9,776 nt of DNA from positions 1 through 9,776 of the forward strand of contig JAITJT010000037.1 of assembly GCA_031278795.1 (NCBI GenBank), read 5' to 3'. The notes under the pieces were generated by a model. It made no database searches and was not told the DNA's origin. It was given only the letters and a program-made list of their open reading frames with translations. The translations under genes and the position numbers were made by a program. Shown here one piece after another: positions 1 to 6,437 of the stretch; positions within the stretch are counted from its first letter, which is position 1; every line of letters starts with the position of its first letter. Source of the DNA: Deltaproteobacteria bacterium (GTDB lineage: Bacteria; Desulfobacterota; Desulfarculia; Adiutricales; Adiutricaceae).

Positions 1-251
1 TTTTTGACTATGATGGCGTTCTCATCGTGCGGATTGTCATCTTCCCTTAGGAAGCTCAGCTTCTCCCCTTCCTTGAAATCCGCGCTGATCTCCTTGATGT
101 CCTTGACATGCGTGGTTCCCGCGACTAGCACCTCTATTAGAAAGATTTGCTTGCTCAAGGGATGCGGAAGCGAAAGCAAATTGGGACTCTCCAGTATCTG
201 CGCGATGTTGGAGGCATCGATTTTTATTATGTCAGTGGGCTGCTTTGCCAT
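1..251 (-). CDS. HIRAN domain protein, C-terminally cut by the window edge
   Basis: An open frame on the minus strand starts at the ATG at 251-249 and continues without a stop to base 1, giving about 83 visible residues. After about 40 N-terminal residues the translation shows the HIRAN signature: FLIEVLVAGTTHVKD, then a GEKLSFLRE strand and DNPHDENAIIV. HIRAN is a small beta-barrel that in HLTF and Rad5 binds single-stranded 3' DNA ends. Stand-alone bacterial versions are known, often in mobile or phage-like contexts, but their role is poorly defined. The start lies inside the end of the upstream J-like gene (20 bp overlap), so the two are probably co-transcribed and translationally coupled. 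I see no strong Shine-Dalgarno before it, which fits coupling. The domain call is fairly firm. Whether the protein is HIRAN alone or carries a further C-terminal domain cannot be seen. Confidence 0.82.
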   Translation of the reverse strand, partial: MAKQPTDIIKIDASNIAQILESPNLLSLPHPLSKQIFLIEVLVAGTTHVKDIKEISADFKEGEKLSFLREDDNPHDENAIIVK

Positions 252-1059
252 GTTGGTAAGCCTCTGTGGCTAATTTAAATCTTTTCTTATATTCATCGAG
301 CACGGCCTTTTCTTTTTCTATATCTTTTTTCAATATATCAGCTTCATGATTTATTAGCGCGCTATCCAAGATCATGTCCTTGTTGTTGTACGGAAATGAA
401 TGGTGCTTGGTTCTGATATATTTCTTAATCGAAAAAAGAGATTCCTGAAATCTATCAACCTCTTCCCTTAAATCGTCGTCGCTTTTTACTTTGTCATCAC
501 CATAATATTTAGTTATAATCTGCCTGACAGCGTGCAATTCATGCCCATTACCATTTTTGTAAGCTCTGTAGGCTATGTTATATAAGTGCTCGAACTTATC
601 AATTAAATCTGGATTGTACTCTGAGTTTAAATCCGGGTGGATACGCTTCATTATGAATTTATAATCGCTTTTTATTTCATTGGCGTCAACATCTTCCAAA
701 TCAGGGTTATTGGTGTACTCAATGGCCTTGACGATGGTTTTTTCCCAATGCGCCATTTGTCGCTCCAAATCCACGTCAAATTTCTTGAGTATATCATCTA
801 AATTTTCTTCATATTCTCCATGATTTATAAGCGATTGAATAACTTCTATTTTTCGCTGATAGGTCATAATTCCAAGTCTAATCTGAGTCATTTCTAGTTT
901 ATATGTACCCAAGGTAGCATTATACTTGGCGTTAAGCTGCGGCAACAAATGGCAGTCCAAGTAATCCTTTTCATAGATGAGATCCTCCAGTTCGAGCCTC
1001 AGTTTGTCAGAGAGCTCAACAAGTTCGTCATGACTCATCTCTTTTAGATCTTTATCCAT
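232..1059 (-). CDS. Coiled-coil protein with J-domain-like HPD motif
   Basis: Taking the ATG at 1059 gives 275 residues. Residues 1-120 are rich in Leu, Glu and Lys with heptad-like spacing and look like a coiled coil. Residues about 128-172 resemble the core of a DnaJ J domain: an amphipathic helix, then IHPDLN with HPD at 141-143, then a second helix ending in IAYRAYKNG. Residues about 195-265 form another charged, probably coiled-coil segment. In J proteins HPD stimulates Hsp70 ATPase, but the surrounding domain here is short and divergent, so an Hsp70 role is only inferred. No signal peptide or membrane segment is seen, so it is probably cytoplasmic. The frame stays open upstream to an ATG at 1224, but those 55 residues are AT-driven and do not resemble the rest, so I prefer 1059. 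The gene is clearly AT-richer than the neighbouring integrase, suggesting transfer. It overlaps the HIRAN gene by 20 bp. Confidence 0.75.
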   Translation of the reverse strand: MDKDLKEMSHDELVELSDKLRLELEDLIYEKDYLDCHLLPQLNAKYNATLGTYKLEMTQIRLGIMTYQRKIEVIQSLINHGEYEENLDDILKKFDVDLERQMAHWEKTIVKAIEYTNNPDLEDVDANEIKSDYKFIMKRIHPDLNSEYNPDLIDKFEHLYNIAYRAYKNGNGHELHAVRQIITKYYGDDKVKSDDDLREEVDRFQESLFSIKKYIRTKHHSFPYNNKDMILDSALINHEADILKKDIEKEKAVLDEYKKRFKLATEAYQHGKAAH

Positions 1060-1110
1060 GATAGTTACTTCAACGCTGTTTAAGTTTTTTGAATCTACTC
1101 TATGTTGTGG

Positions 1111-1125
1111 ATACTTGAAAAGTAT
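1111..1125. repeat. Operator-like palindrome upstream of the J-like gene
   Basis: ATACTT-GAA-AAGTAT is a perfect 6-bp inverted repeat with a 3-nt centre, ending 52 nt before the preferred start of the J-like gene. It lies in the AT-rich gap behind the integrase stop, where a cargo promoter would be expected. It could be a repressor site. Chance occurrence in AT-rich DNA is also possible. Confidence 0.3.
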
Positions 1126-1248
1126 GGGTGTATTTAGGGTGACAATTAAATCTTCTAAAATTAGACTTGGAGCGTAAATTAAATTGGCTAAATTTATTTT
1201 AGCAAAATATAAAAAATTGCGCAAGGGCCGCCACTCGCGAGATAAAAC

Positions 1249-2460
1249 CTAAGTAAATGCCAAACCTTTGAGCTTGTCAAGGTAATCAGCCCACTCCTGC
1301 ATCATCTTCCTCCGGTCGTTTAAATATTCAGCTTTGTTGTAAGTTCCCCTCACTTTGTTGGAATCGGTGTGTGAGAGCTGCCTCTCTATCCAGTCGCCGT
1401 TGAACCCAAGCTCGTTTAAAAAGGTGGAGGCAATTTTCCGAAATCCGTGGACAGTTTGATCCTCAGGGCCGTATCCCATAGACCTCAAGGCTACAGTAAG
1501 GGAATGTTTCTCCAGATGCTTGCCGTTGTTCACGGGGGAGGGAAACATGTAGCGAGAACCAGGGTTCATGGGCCGAATGCTTTCCAAAATATCAATGGCC
1601 TGCCTGGCTAGCGGGACTATATGATCCTTTTTCATTTTCATTTTGTGCCCAGGTATTGTCCAGATGCCTTCAGCTAAGTTTACCTCGTCCCATTCACCAG
1701 AGACCAGCTCCTTTGGCCTCAAAAACACCAGCGGGGCCAATCTGAGGGCGGAACCTGTTGACTTAAATCTGCAAGCGCAGTTGTCGATATCTCTCAAGAG
1801 TTTCCCCACATGCTCCGGTTCTTGCAAAAAGGCGAGGCCCTTGATGGGAGGGGTTTCTGCTTTAAGACCAATGGTTATGTCCATCAAGCCAAAGTCACCA
1901 AAGCCCTTGCCTATAGCGAAACGAAAGATCTGCCCGCACAAGGAAAGCGCTCTTTTAGCGGCGAAATCGTAGCCCTCGGACTTTATGCGGTCGATTACTA
2001 GGCTTAGTTCCCTGGGGCTGATTCTGTTGGCCGGCTTGTGGCCAAGGTCAGGGAGTAGCCGCCTATCAAGGATACTCTTGATGGCTGCGATTGTCTCCTG
2101 TTTCACGTATTTAGCGTGATTAGCTATAAACTCCAGTGCCAAAGTCTCAAAGGTTGTATCGTTATCTACTGGATTAGGCGCTGGAACAATGGTAAAGTGT
2201 TTTTTCCCCGCCGGATTTATACCTCTCTTAAGCTCCCGCCTAGCATTCTCATGAATCTCCCTCGCTTCATTTAAAGATATTTCTGGATAAGGCCCTATGG
2301 TTAGCGTTTGTTGTTTGCCCTGATAGCGGTAGACATAGCGCCATACCTTGGTTCCTTTTACGCTTACGTGTAGGATTAAACCAGCGCCATCCGATACTTT
2401 ATATGGTTTATTTTTGATCGGAAGTTTTTTGATATCTTTAACTATAAGTTTACAGCGCAT
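1249..2460 (-). CDS. P4-type tyrosine recombinase / integrase
   Basis: The 403-residue protein catalyses site-specific integration or excision of a genomic island. Residues about 8-88 form the N-terminal arm-binding domain typical of P4-like integrases (KPYKVSDGAGLILHV, then KVWRYVYRYQGKQQTLTIGPYPEISLNEAR). Residues about 103-195 are the core-binding helical domain. Residues about 205-395 are the catalytic domain: Arg248 in LRPKEL, a basic stretch before HIVPL at 280-284 carrying the usual Lys, His338 and Arg341 in HGFR, His364 in QLSHTD, and the nucleophile Tyr374. All expected catalytic positions are present and the length is normal, so the enzyme looks intact. The ATG at 2460 sits directly behind a TGA and has only a weak GGGGCC ribosome site. 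The J-like and HIRAN genes follow in the same direction after a 189-bp gap and are its likely cargo. No tRNA or other obvious attachment target is visible next to it. Confidence 0.95.
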   Translation of the reverse strand: MRCKLIVKDIKKLPIKNKPYKVSDGAGLILHVSVKGTKVWRYVYRYQGKQQTLTIGPYPEISLNEAREIHENARRELKRGINPAGKKHFTIVPAPNPVDNDTTFETLALEFIANHAKYVKQETIAAIKSILDRRLLPDLGHKPANRISPRELSLVIDRIKSEGYDFAAKRALSLCGQIFRFAIGKGFGDFGLMDITIGLKAETPPIKGLAFLQEPEHVGKLLRDIDNCACRFKSTGSALRLAPLVFLRPKELVSGEWDEVNLAEGIWTIPGHKMKMKKDHIVPLARQAIDILESIRPMNPGSRYMFPSPVNNGKHLEKHSLTVALRSMGYGPEDQTVHGFRKIASTFLNELGFNGDWIERQLSHTDSNKVRGTYNKAEYLNDRRKMMQEWADYLDKLKGLAFT

Positions 2461-2490
2461 TCAGGCCCCAAGATTTATACTACGATATTT

Positions 2491-2504
2491 AATTTTATAA
2501 AATT
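2491..2504. repeat. Perfect AT palindrome in the integrase leader
   Basis: AATTTTATAAAATT reads the same on both strands. It lies between the predicted integrase transcription start (about 2522) and its start codon (2460), a place where an autoregulator, excisionase or integrase arm site could act. The whole spacer is very AT-rich, so this may be incidental. Confidence 0.3.
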
Positions 2505-2528
2505 TAAAAAATGCACTCTGTTTTGAAT

Positions 2529-2557
2529 ATTATAATTGTTTTATGGTATTTTTTCAA
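2529..2557 (-). promoter_or_regulatory. Sigma70-type promoter of the integrase gene
   Basis: Read on the minus strand there is a -35 TTGAAA (2557-2552), a 17-nt spacer and a perfect -10 TATAAT (2534-2529). Predicted transcription starts near 2522, about 60 nt before the integrase ATG. Hexamers and spacing are near consensus, making this the best promoter match noticed in the window. It is predicted from sequence only. Confidence 0.6.
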
Positions 2558-2654
2558 TTAAATAAAACTTTTATTTTATCTGGCATTGATTTTGCTAAGG
2601 CGAATAAAAGTTATTACTTAAAATCTCCATGAATTTGCTAGTTACAATATATGA

Positions 2655-2780
2655 AATAGAGGCTATAGGGCCAAACTACCATTTTACGAAAAACTGGAAC
2701 CTGCGGCGCTTGAAGCCACTGTGGTTTTGCCATGGGAAGGCTGCTGACTAGGTGGGAAAGTCAGAAGACCGACCTGAAAA
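2655..2780 (+). promoter_or_regulatory. Cobalamin (B12) riboswitch
   Basis: The hallmark elements appear in the right order: GAAGCCACTGTGG at 2712-2724, then ATGGGAAGGC at 2732-2741, and the B12 box AAAGTCAGAAGACCGACCTG at 2757-2776, which differs little from the usual AGTCAGGAGACCTGCC. The 5' half (AGGCTATAGGGCC, CTGGAACCTGCGGCGC) is more divergent and fits only loosely, so the 5' boundary is approximate and the subclass uncertain. Cobalamin riboswitches bind adenosyl- or other cobalamins and normally repress uptake or synthesis genes. The next gene is a TonB-dependent receptor in the same orientation, a classic B12-riboswitch target, which supports both calls. Confidence 0.87.
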
Positions 2781-3188
2781 TTTTTTAGAGCATTAGAGAC
2801 TAGTGTCTTTTGTGCAATCACTTCCGGCCAAAAGGGCGTCCGGGACATATCAGCTGTTCCAGGGCGCCAAGCCTTGGATCTTACCGGTTCAACAAAGGTA
2901 AAACTTGTGACCGTATACCCTTAAAGAGGTGATTATAAAGCACTTTAGTCTAAATGATATCTATTTATCCCTATCCTTTAATGATGATTAAACACTACCT
3001 ATGGATAAGGATTTAATACTACAGCTACATATGCGACGTAGATACTGAGCGCCACATATTCATTACTTCAAAATGAATAGGGCGATAATCGCGTATTTAA
3101 ATTTCACGTTTGTCAGTTTTTGATCAACGTCAAAGAAATCAATAACACAATCAAAACATTTTTTGTTTAGGATATTTGTATCTTTTAC
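2781..3188 (+). other. Long untranslated leader between riboswitch and receptor gene
   Basis: About 400 nt with no convincing gene. Visible structure: an imperfect hairpin at 2790-2815 (11-nt arms with wobble pairs around TAGT), possibly part of the riboswitch expression platform; a short CCAAG/CTTGG stem at 2867-2877; a hairpin at 2885-2913 (CGGTT/GACCG and ACAA/TTGT arms); and a perfect hairpin TTTAATgatgATTAAA at 2977-2992. AAGAGGTGAT at 2923-2932 resembles a ribosome site but is not followed by a usable ORF. There is no U-tract terminator directly after the aptamer. A secondary promoter inside this stretch is possible but none is convincing. Confidence 0.5.
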
Positions 3189-3200
3189 AAGGAGAAAATT

Positions 3201-5300
3201 ATGAAAAAGTTCATATTATGCATATTGTCAGCAATCATAATGAGCATAGCAGGGGTAGCTTTTGCTCAGTTTGAGGTTCCTGATCCAGAAGAAGGGCATC
3301 TACTTGATACCCTGGTAATATCCGTCAGCAGGATACCAGAGTCATTGAGGGAAGTCCCTCAATCTGTGACGATCATAACAAGTGAAGCGATTGAAGAAAA
3401 GAATCCCTTAGATCTTATTGATTTATTTAAACAATACGGAATTCAAATCTTTTACGAGGGAACTGAAACATACGGAAACGGTGGAATCGTTATTCGTGGT
3501 GGCAAAACGTCTATGCACGGCTTCGATCTCGGAGGCGACACACTTCTCCTCGTTAACGGTAGAAGATCCGCGACTGACTTTGTTTCCGGTTTTGAACTTG
3601 GCACAGTCGAAAGAGTTGAGATAATCCATGGTCCTGGCGCGGTGCAATATGGTTCGGCCGCTCTCGGTGGAGTCATCAATATCATTACTAAACGTGGAGG
3701 CCCAACACCAGAAGCGAAAGTGGAAGCCGGCATTGGAAGCTTCAATGAATCAAGAGTGAAAGCATCCGGTTCAGGAACAATATCGAATTTAGATATCGCC
3801 GCGGGTGTATCATATTTAAGGCGTGATAACTACAATACCGCTGATGGTACTGTTATTGACAATACCGATCTTGATAGAAGAGTTAATTACACCTTGAATA
3901 CCGGCTGGAATTTTAATGAAAATCATAGACTTGGCGTGTATATTGATGGTTCAGACGCAAATGGCGCTGGCAAGGGTCGTGGCGAGGATTCCACTACCGC
4001 CTCTACGGCGTTTAATTCAACGCGCCAAAAGAGGAAAAATTATTCCGTGGATGTTAGCTATGAGGGCGCGACCGAATCTTTGGATATGACTTGGTTAGTT
4101 AGGTATTTTTTTGGAACTAATGAGTACACCCTCTCAAGATTCTATACTGGAACTCAAGTACCCTATGGAAGACAAAATAATTCAAAATCGGAAAATAAAT
4201 TTAATGGCGCTCAAGGACAATTTAGCTGGAAGATAAACAATTTTCAGTTAATCACTGGTGTTGATTGGCTAAAATACAAATATAATCAGTCACAATTTGT
4301 CGCGAACCCCAACAACGCCAATAGCCAAATCGATAATTTAGGCGCTTTTCTTCTGGCAAAATATAATTTCCTTCCTGAAAAAGATTTAGTGTTATCAGCT
4401 GGAATTAGGTATGATAAATTCGATATTAAGGTTAAAAGCTGGTACAGGACCACTACAAACCCCACAATATATCACTATGGACAAGATACTGAACTAGATA
4501 GCTGGAATCCATCAGTTGGCTTGACATTCAGTCCCATAGAAATGCTTAAGTTGCGTACAAGTTATGGAAAAGGTTACAAGATTCCTTTGCCAAGGCAACT
4601 TGGTGGGTATACTTATATGTCGATGCGCCCGTTTGTTGGAAACCCTGAACTCAAGCCAGAAGAAAGTGAAAACTTTGAGGTGGGATTTGACTTTGAGTAT
4701 AAAGGTTTTACCGCTACAGGTACATATTTCGACAGCAAGTTCAAGAACATGATTACATACAAAACAGTAAATACTACAGATCCCGACTATATACCAGGTA
4801 TCGCGTCAGGAGCGTACTATTGGTACTACAATATGGATAAAGCCAAAATTGAAGGTTTTGAGTTGGGGTTTACGTATGACTTTGGGTATGCTTTTGGACT
4901 AGAAAGCAGAATTGAACCATATTTTTACTGGACCAGGCTTATGCATGCCCACGACGTAGCGACTAAGATAACGTTAGCGGATCGCGCCAAAGACGCGATA
5001 TCATATGGCATAAACTACTCAAACCCCGCGATTTCACTTAGCGCAAGTTTAGATGTCGTTAGATATGGAAACAAGCATTCAGGTGATATCAATTCCAGCA
5101 TGGCTGGTAGCAACGATCACATAGATGATGCCACTGTTGTTGATATAAGTTTTAAGAAAGGTTTGATCACTTCTGACAATTTTGGCACCTTGAGTCTTAA
5201 AGGGGCCATACGTAACGTGTTGAATGAAGACTACGTTCTGAGTCATGAAGATTTTATGCCTGGACGCGCGTTTTATGTTGGGCTAGAGTATTCTTACTAA
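3201..5300 (+). CDS. TonB-dependent outer-membrane receptor, probably for cobalamin (BtuB-like)
   Basis: The 699-residue protein is a ligand-gated outer-membrane importer powered by TonB-ExbBD. A signal peptide covers residues 1-22 (MKKF, a hydrophobic core, cleavage after AFA). The TonB box is LDTLVIS at 35-41, close to DTLVVTA of E. coli BtuB. The plug domain follows to about residue 167, with the conserved VERVEIIHGPGAVQYG and GGVINIITKR segments. From about 175 to the end is the beta-barrel, with alternating aromatic strands and a C-terminal Tyr (FYVGLEYSY) as expected of the barrel-assembly signal. The start is fixed by a strong AAGGAG (3189-3194) six bases before the ATG. The cobalamin riboswitch upstream points to a corrinoid substrate. 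Sequence alone would also allow a siderophore receptor, and the protein is longer than E. coli BtuB. It is monocistronic: a terminator follows within 50 nt and no btuCDF-like genes are present. Confidence 0.93.
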   Translation: MKKFILCILSAIIMSIAGVAFAQFEVPDPEEGHLLDTLVISVSRIPESLREVPQSVTIITSEAIEEKNPLDLIDLFKQYGIQIFYEGTETYGNGGIVIRGGKTSMHGFDLGGDTLLLVNGRRSATDFVSGFELGTVERVEIIHGPGAVQYGSAALGGVINIITKRGGPTPEAKVEAGIGSFNESRVKASGSGTISNLDIAAGVSYLRRDNYNTADGTVIDNTDLDRRVNYTLNTGWNFNENHRLGVYIDGSDANGAGKGRGEDSTTASTAFNSTRQKRKNYSVDVSYEGATESLDMTWLVRYFFGTNEYTLSRFYTGTQVPYGRQNNSKSENKFNGAQGQFSWKINNFQLITGVDWLKYKYNQSQFVANPNNANSQIDNLGAFLLAKYNFLPEKDLVLSAGIRYDKFDIKVKSWYRTTTNPTIYHYGQDTELDSWNPSVGLTFSPIEMLKLRTSYGKGYKIPLPRQLGGYTYMSMRPFVGNPELKPEESENFEVGFDFEYKGFTATGTYFDSKFKNMITYKTVNTTDPDYIPGIASGAYYWYYNMDKAKIEGFELGFTYDFGYAFGLESRIEPYFYWTRLMHAHDVATKITLADRAKDAISYGINYSNPAISLSASLDVVRYGNKHSGDINSSMAGSNDHIDDATVVDISFKKGLITSDNFGTLSLKGAIRNVLNEDYVLSHEDFMPGRAFYVGLEYSY

Positions 5301-5345
5301 TATTCCATCCCTTTACCGACCTAGTTTTAGCGCTTAAATAAATTC

Positions 5346-5392
5346 AAGTCCGATAGTCCATGTTTCGTTCTGGACTATCGGACTTTTTTTTT
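5346..5392 (+). terminator. Intrinsic terminator of the receptor gene
   Basis: A perfect 15-bp stem (AAGTCCGATAGTCCA at 5346-5360 with its complement at 5371-5385), a 10-nt loop and a run of nine T directly at the stem base form a textbook Rho-independent terminator, 46 nt after the receptor stop codon. The reverse orientation lacks a comparable T tract, so it acts mainly on the plus strand. Confidence 0.95.
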
Positions 5393-5570
5393 GCTTAACC
5401 ATACATAAATCGCGAGTGTTACACTACTTGCCGGATGCGCCCACGCTAGTAGTATTGAAAAAAAACATTTATGGCGCACAGATTACAAATGCACTGAGCT
5501 ATCTTGTGCCTACTAATTACACTTTTTTGTTAGTTTCACCACAAAACATATATCTATTGTTTCGCGGTTC

Positions 5571-5604
5571 CCTTGAAAAATCAGGCTAACTTATTTTTGA
5601 AAGG
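5571..5604 (-). terminator. Weak inverted repeat downstream of ssb
   Basis: CCTTGAAAAAT (5571-5581) can pair imperfectly with ATTTTTGAAAGG (5593-5604), giving two short helices around an internal mismatch. It begins 15 nt past the ssb stop codon, where a terminator would sit, but there is no following U-run on the minus strand. The rest of the 5393-5618 gap shows only an ACTACT/AGTAGT inverted repeat (5423-5453) and no gene. Confidence 0.22.
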
Positions 5605-5618
5605 CCCTCCAGTTCTTC

Positions 5619-6437
5619 TTAAAACGGAACCTCATCATCATTGGGTAAATCCTCATCTGTCGGGAGCTGGTCATCAGCATATCCCTCGAGCATATCCGGG
5701 GTCGCCAGGTGATTGGTACCTTCCTTCTGGTTTCCTCCACCGCGCCGCGCTCCGTTTTTGGAAGCTGTCGCCCCTTTGGTTGTGTCAGCCTTTCCCTTCG
5801 AGGCGTTCTTCTCCGCGGGCGCCGCCTTCTTCTGGCTGGAGCTTGTCTCGGGTTTGGGCTTAGGAGCTGCCTCTTTGTCGGCCTTGACCTCAGCGGTATG
5901 CTCCGGGGCATCGCCATTCGCTTCCCCCGCGTCCTCGTAATCATCCTCGAGCGCGGGTAACGCGTCCTCGCTTTCCTCCATCGCCACGGGCTCCTCCACC
6001 TTGGCCGCCGGCGCCTCCGCCTGGGGCTGAGGCGCTTTCGCGGGCGCGGGCGGGCTCTGGGGGGCTGCGGGCTCAGACGCGCTCACGGGCGGGGTCAGGT
6101 ACTCCCCTTGCGACTCGCGCTTGGAGGAGAAGAGCTTCTCCATGACGTTCGCCACTATATCGGTGTTGGAGCGCTTGACGCCTTTCTGATCCACCCAGGC
6201 CCGGGTCACCAGTTTCCCTTCCAGGTAGACCATGTCGCCCTTTTTGAGGAAGCGGTTGGCCGCCTCGGCCACCTTTTCGTACATAACAACCCGGTGCCAT
6301 TCGGTCTTCTCCTCTTGGCCCCAGCGCTCAGAGGTGGCGACTGAGAGGAGTGTCATGGCGTGACCAAATTGCGTGTGCCTTTGTTCCGGATCCTTCCCCA
6401 GTCTTCCCACCAAGATTACCTTATTTACTCCCGACAT
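5619..6437 (-). CDS. ssb: Single-stranded DNA-binding protein with an extended tail
   Basis: The 272-residue protein coats single-stranded DNA in replication, recombination and repair, and recruits partners through its C-terminal tip. Residues 1-107 form the OB fold (VNKVILVGRLGKDPE, TSERWG, TEWHRVVMYEK, GDMVYLEGKLVTRAW). DNA-stacking aromatics correspond to those of E. coli SSB: Trp39, Trp47, Tyr53 (Phe60 in E. coli) and Trp81. The linker (about 108-262) is far longer than the usual 50-70 residues. It is Ala/Pro-rich at first, strongly acidic at about 147-185, then Lys-rich at about 186-239. The tip DDEVPF (267-272) is a conservative version of DDDIPF. GAGG lies about 8 nt before the ATG at 6437, a reasonable ribosome site. 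The gene is strikingly GC-rich beside the AT-rich flanks, which produces several long but spurious frames on the opposite strand. It is transcribed divergently from the M23 peptidase gene. Confidence 0.97.
   Translation of the reverse strand: MSGVNKVILVGRLGKDPEQRHTQFGHAMTLLSVATSERWGQEEKTEWHRVVMYEKVAEAANRFLKKGDMVYLEGKLVTRAWVDQKGVKRSNTDIVANVMEKLFSSKRESQGEYLTPPVSASEPAAPQSPPAPAKAPQPQAEAPAAKVEEPVAMEESEDALPALEDDYEDAGEANGDAPEHTAEVKADKEAAPKPKPETSSSQKKAAPAEKNASKGKADTTKGATASKNGARRGGGNQKEGTNHLATPDMLEGYADDQLPTDEDLPNDDEVPF

Noticed and set aside
1060..1224. N-terminal extension of the J-like protein to the ATG at 1224
   Set aside because: The extra 55 residues are of AT-driven composition, unlike the charged coiled coil that follows, and the frame is open there probably by chance.
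1643..2001. Plus-strand frames opposite the integrase
   Set aside because: They are antisense to the conserved catalytic domain and have no recognisable features.
2885..2895. GGTTCAA resembling a tRNA T-arm near the integrase
   Set aside because: No acceptor, anticodon or D arm can be folded around it; the bases fit a simple hairpin at 2885-2913 better.
2952..3014. 20-codon ORF in the receptor leader (ATG at 2952-2954)
   Set aside because: The SD-like AAGAGGTGAT is about 20 nt away, too far for normal initiation, and the peptide resembles nothing.
3418..3745. Overlapping frames inside the receptor gene
   Set aside because: They lie over the conserved plug domain of the receptor and have no support of their own.
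5573..6344. Several plus-strand and alternate minus-strand frames across ssb
   Set aside because: They are shadows caused by the high GC content of ssb; the SSB frame has full domain support.
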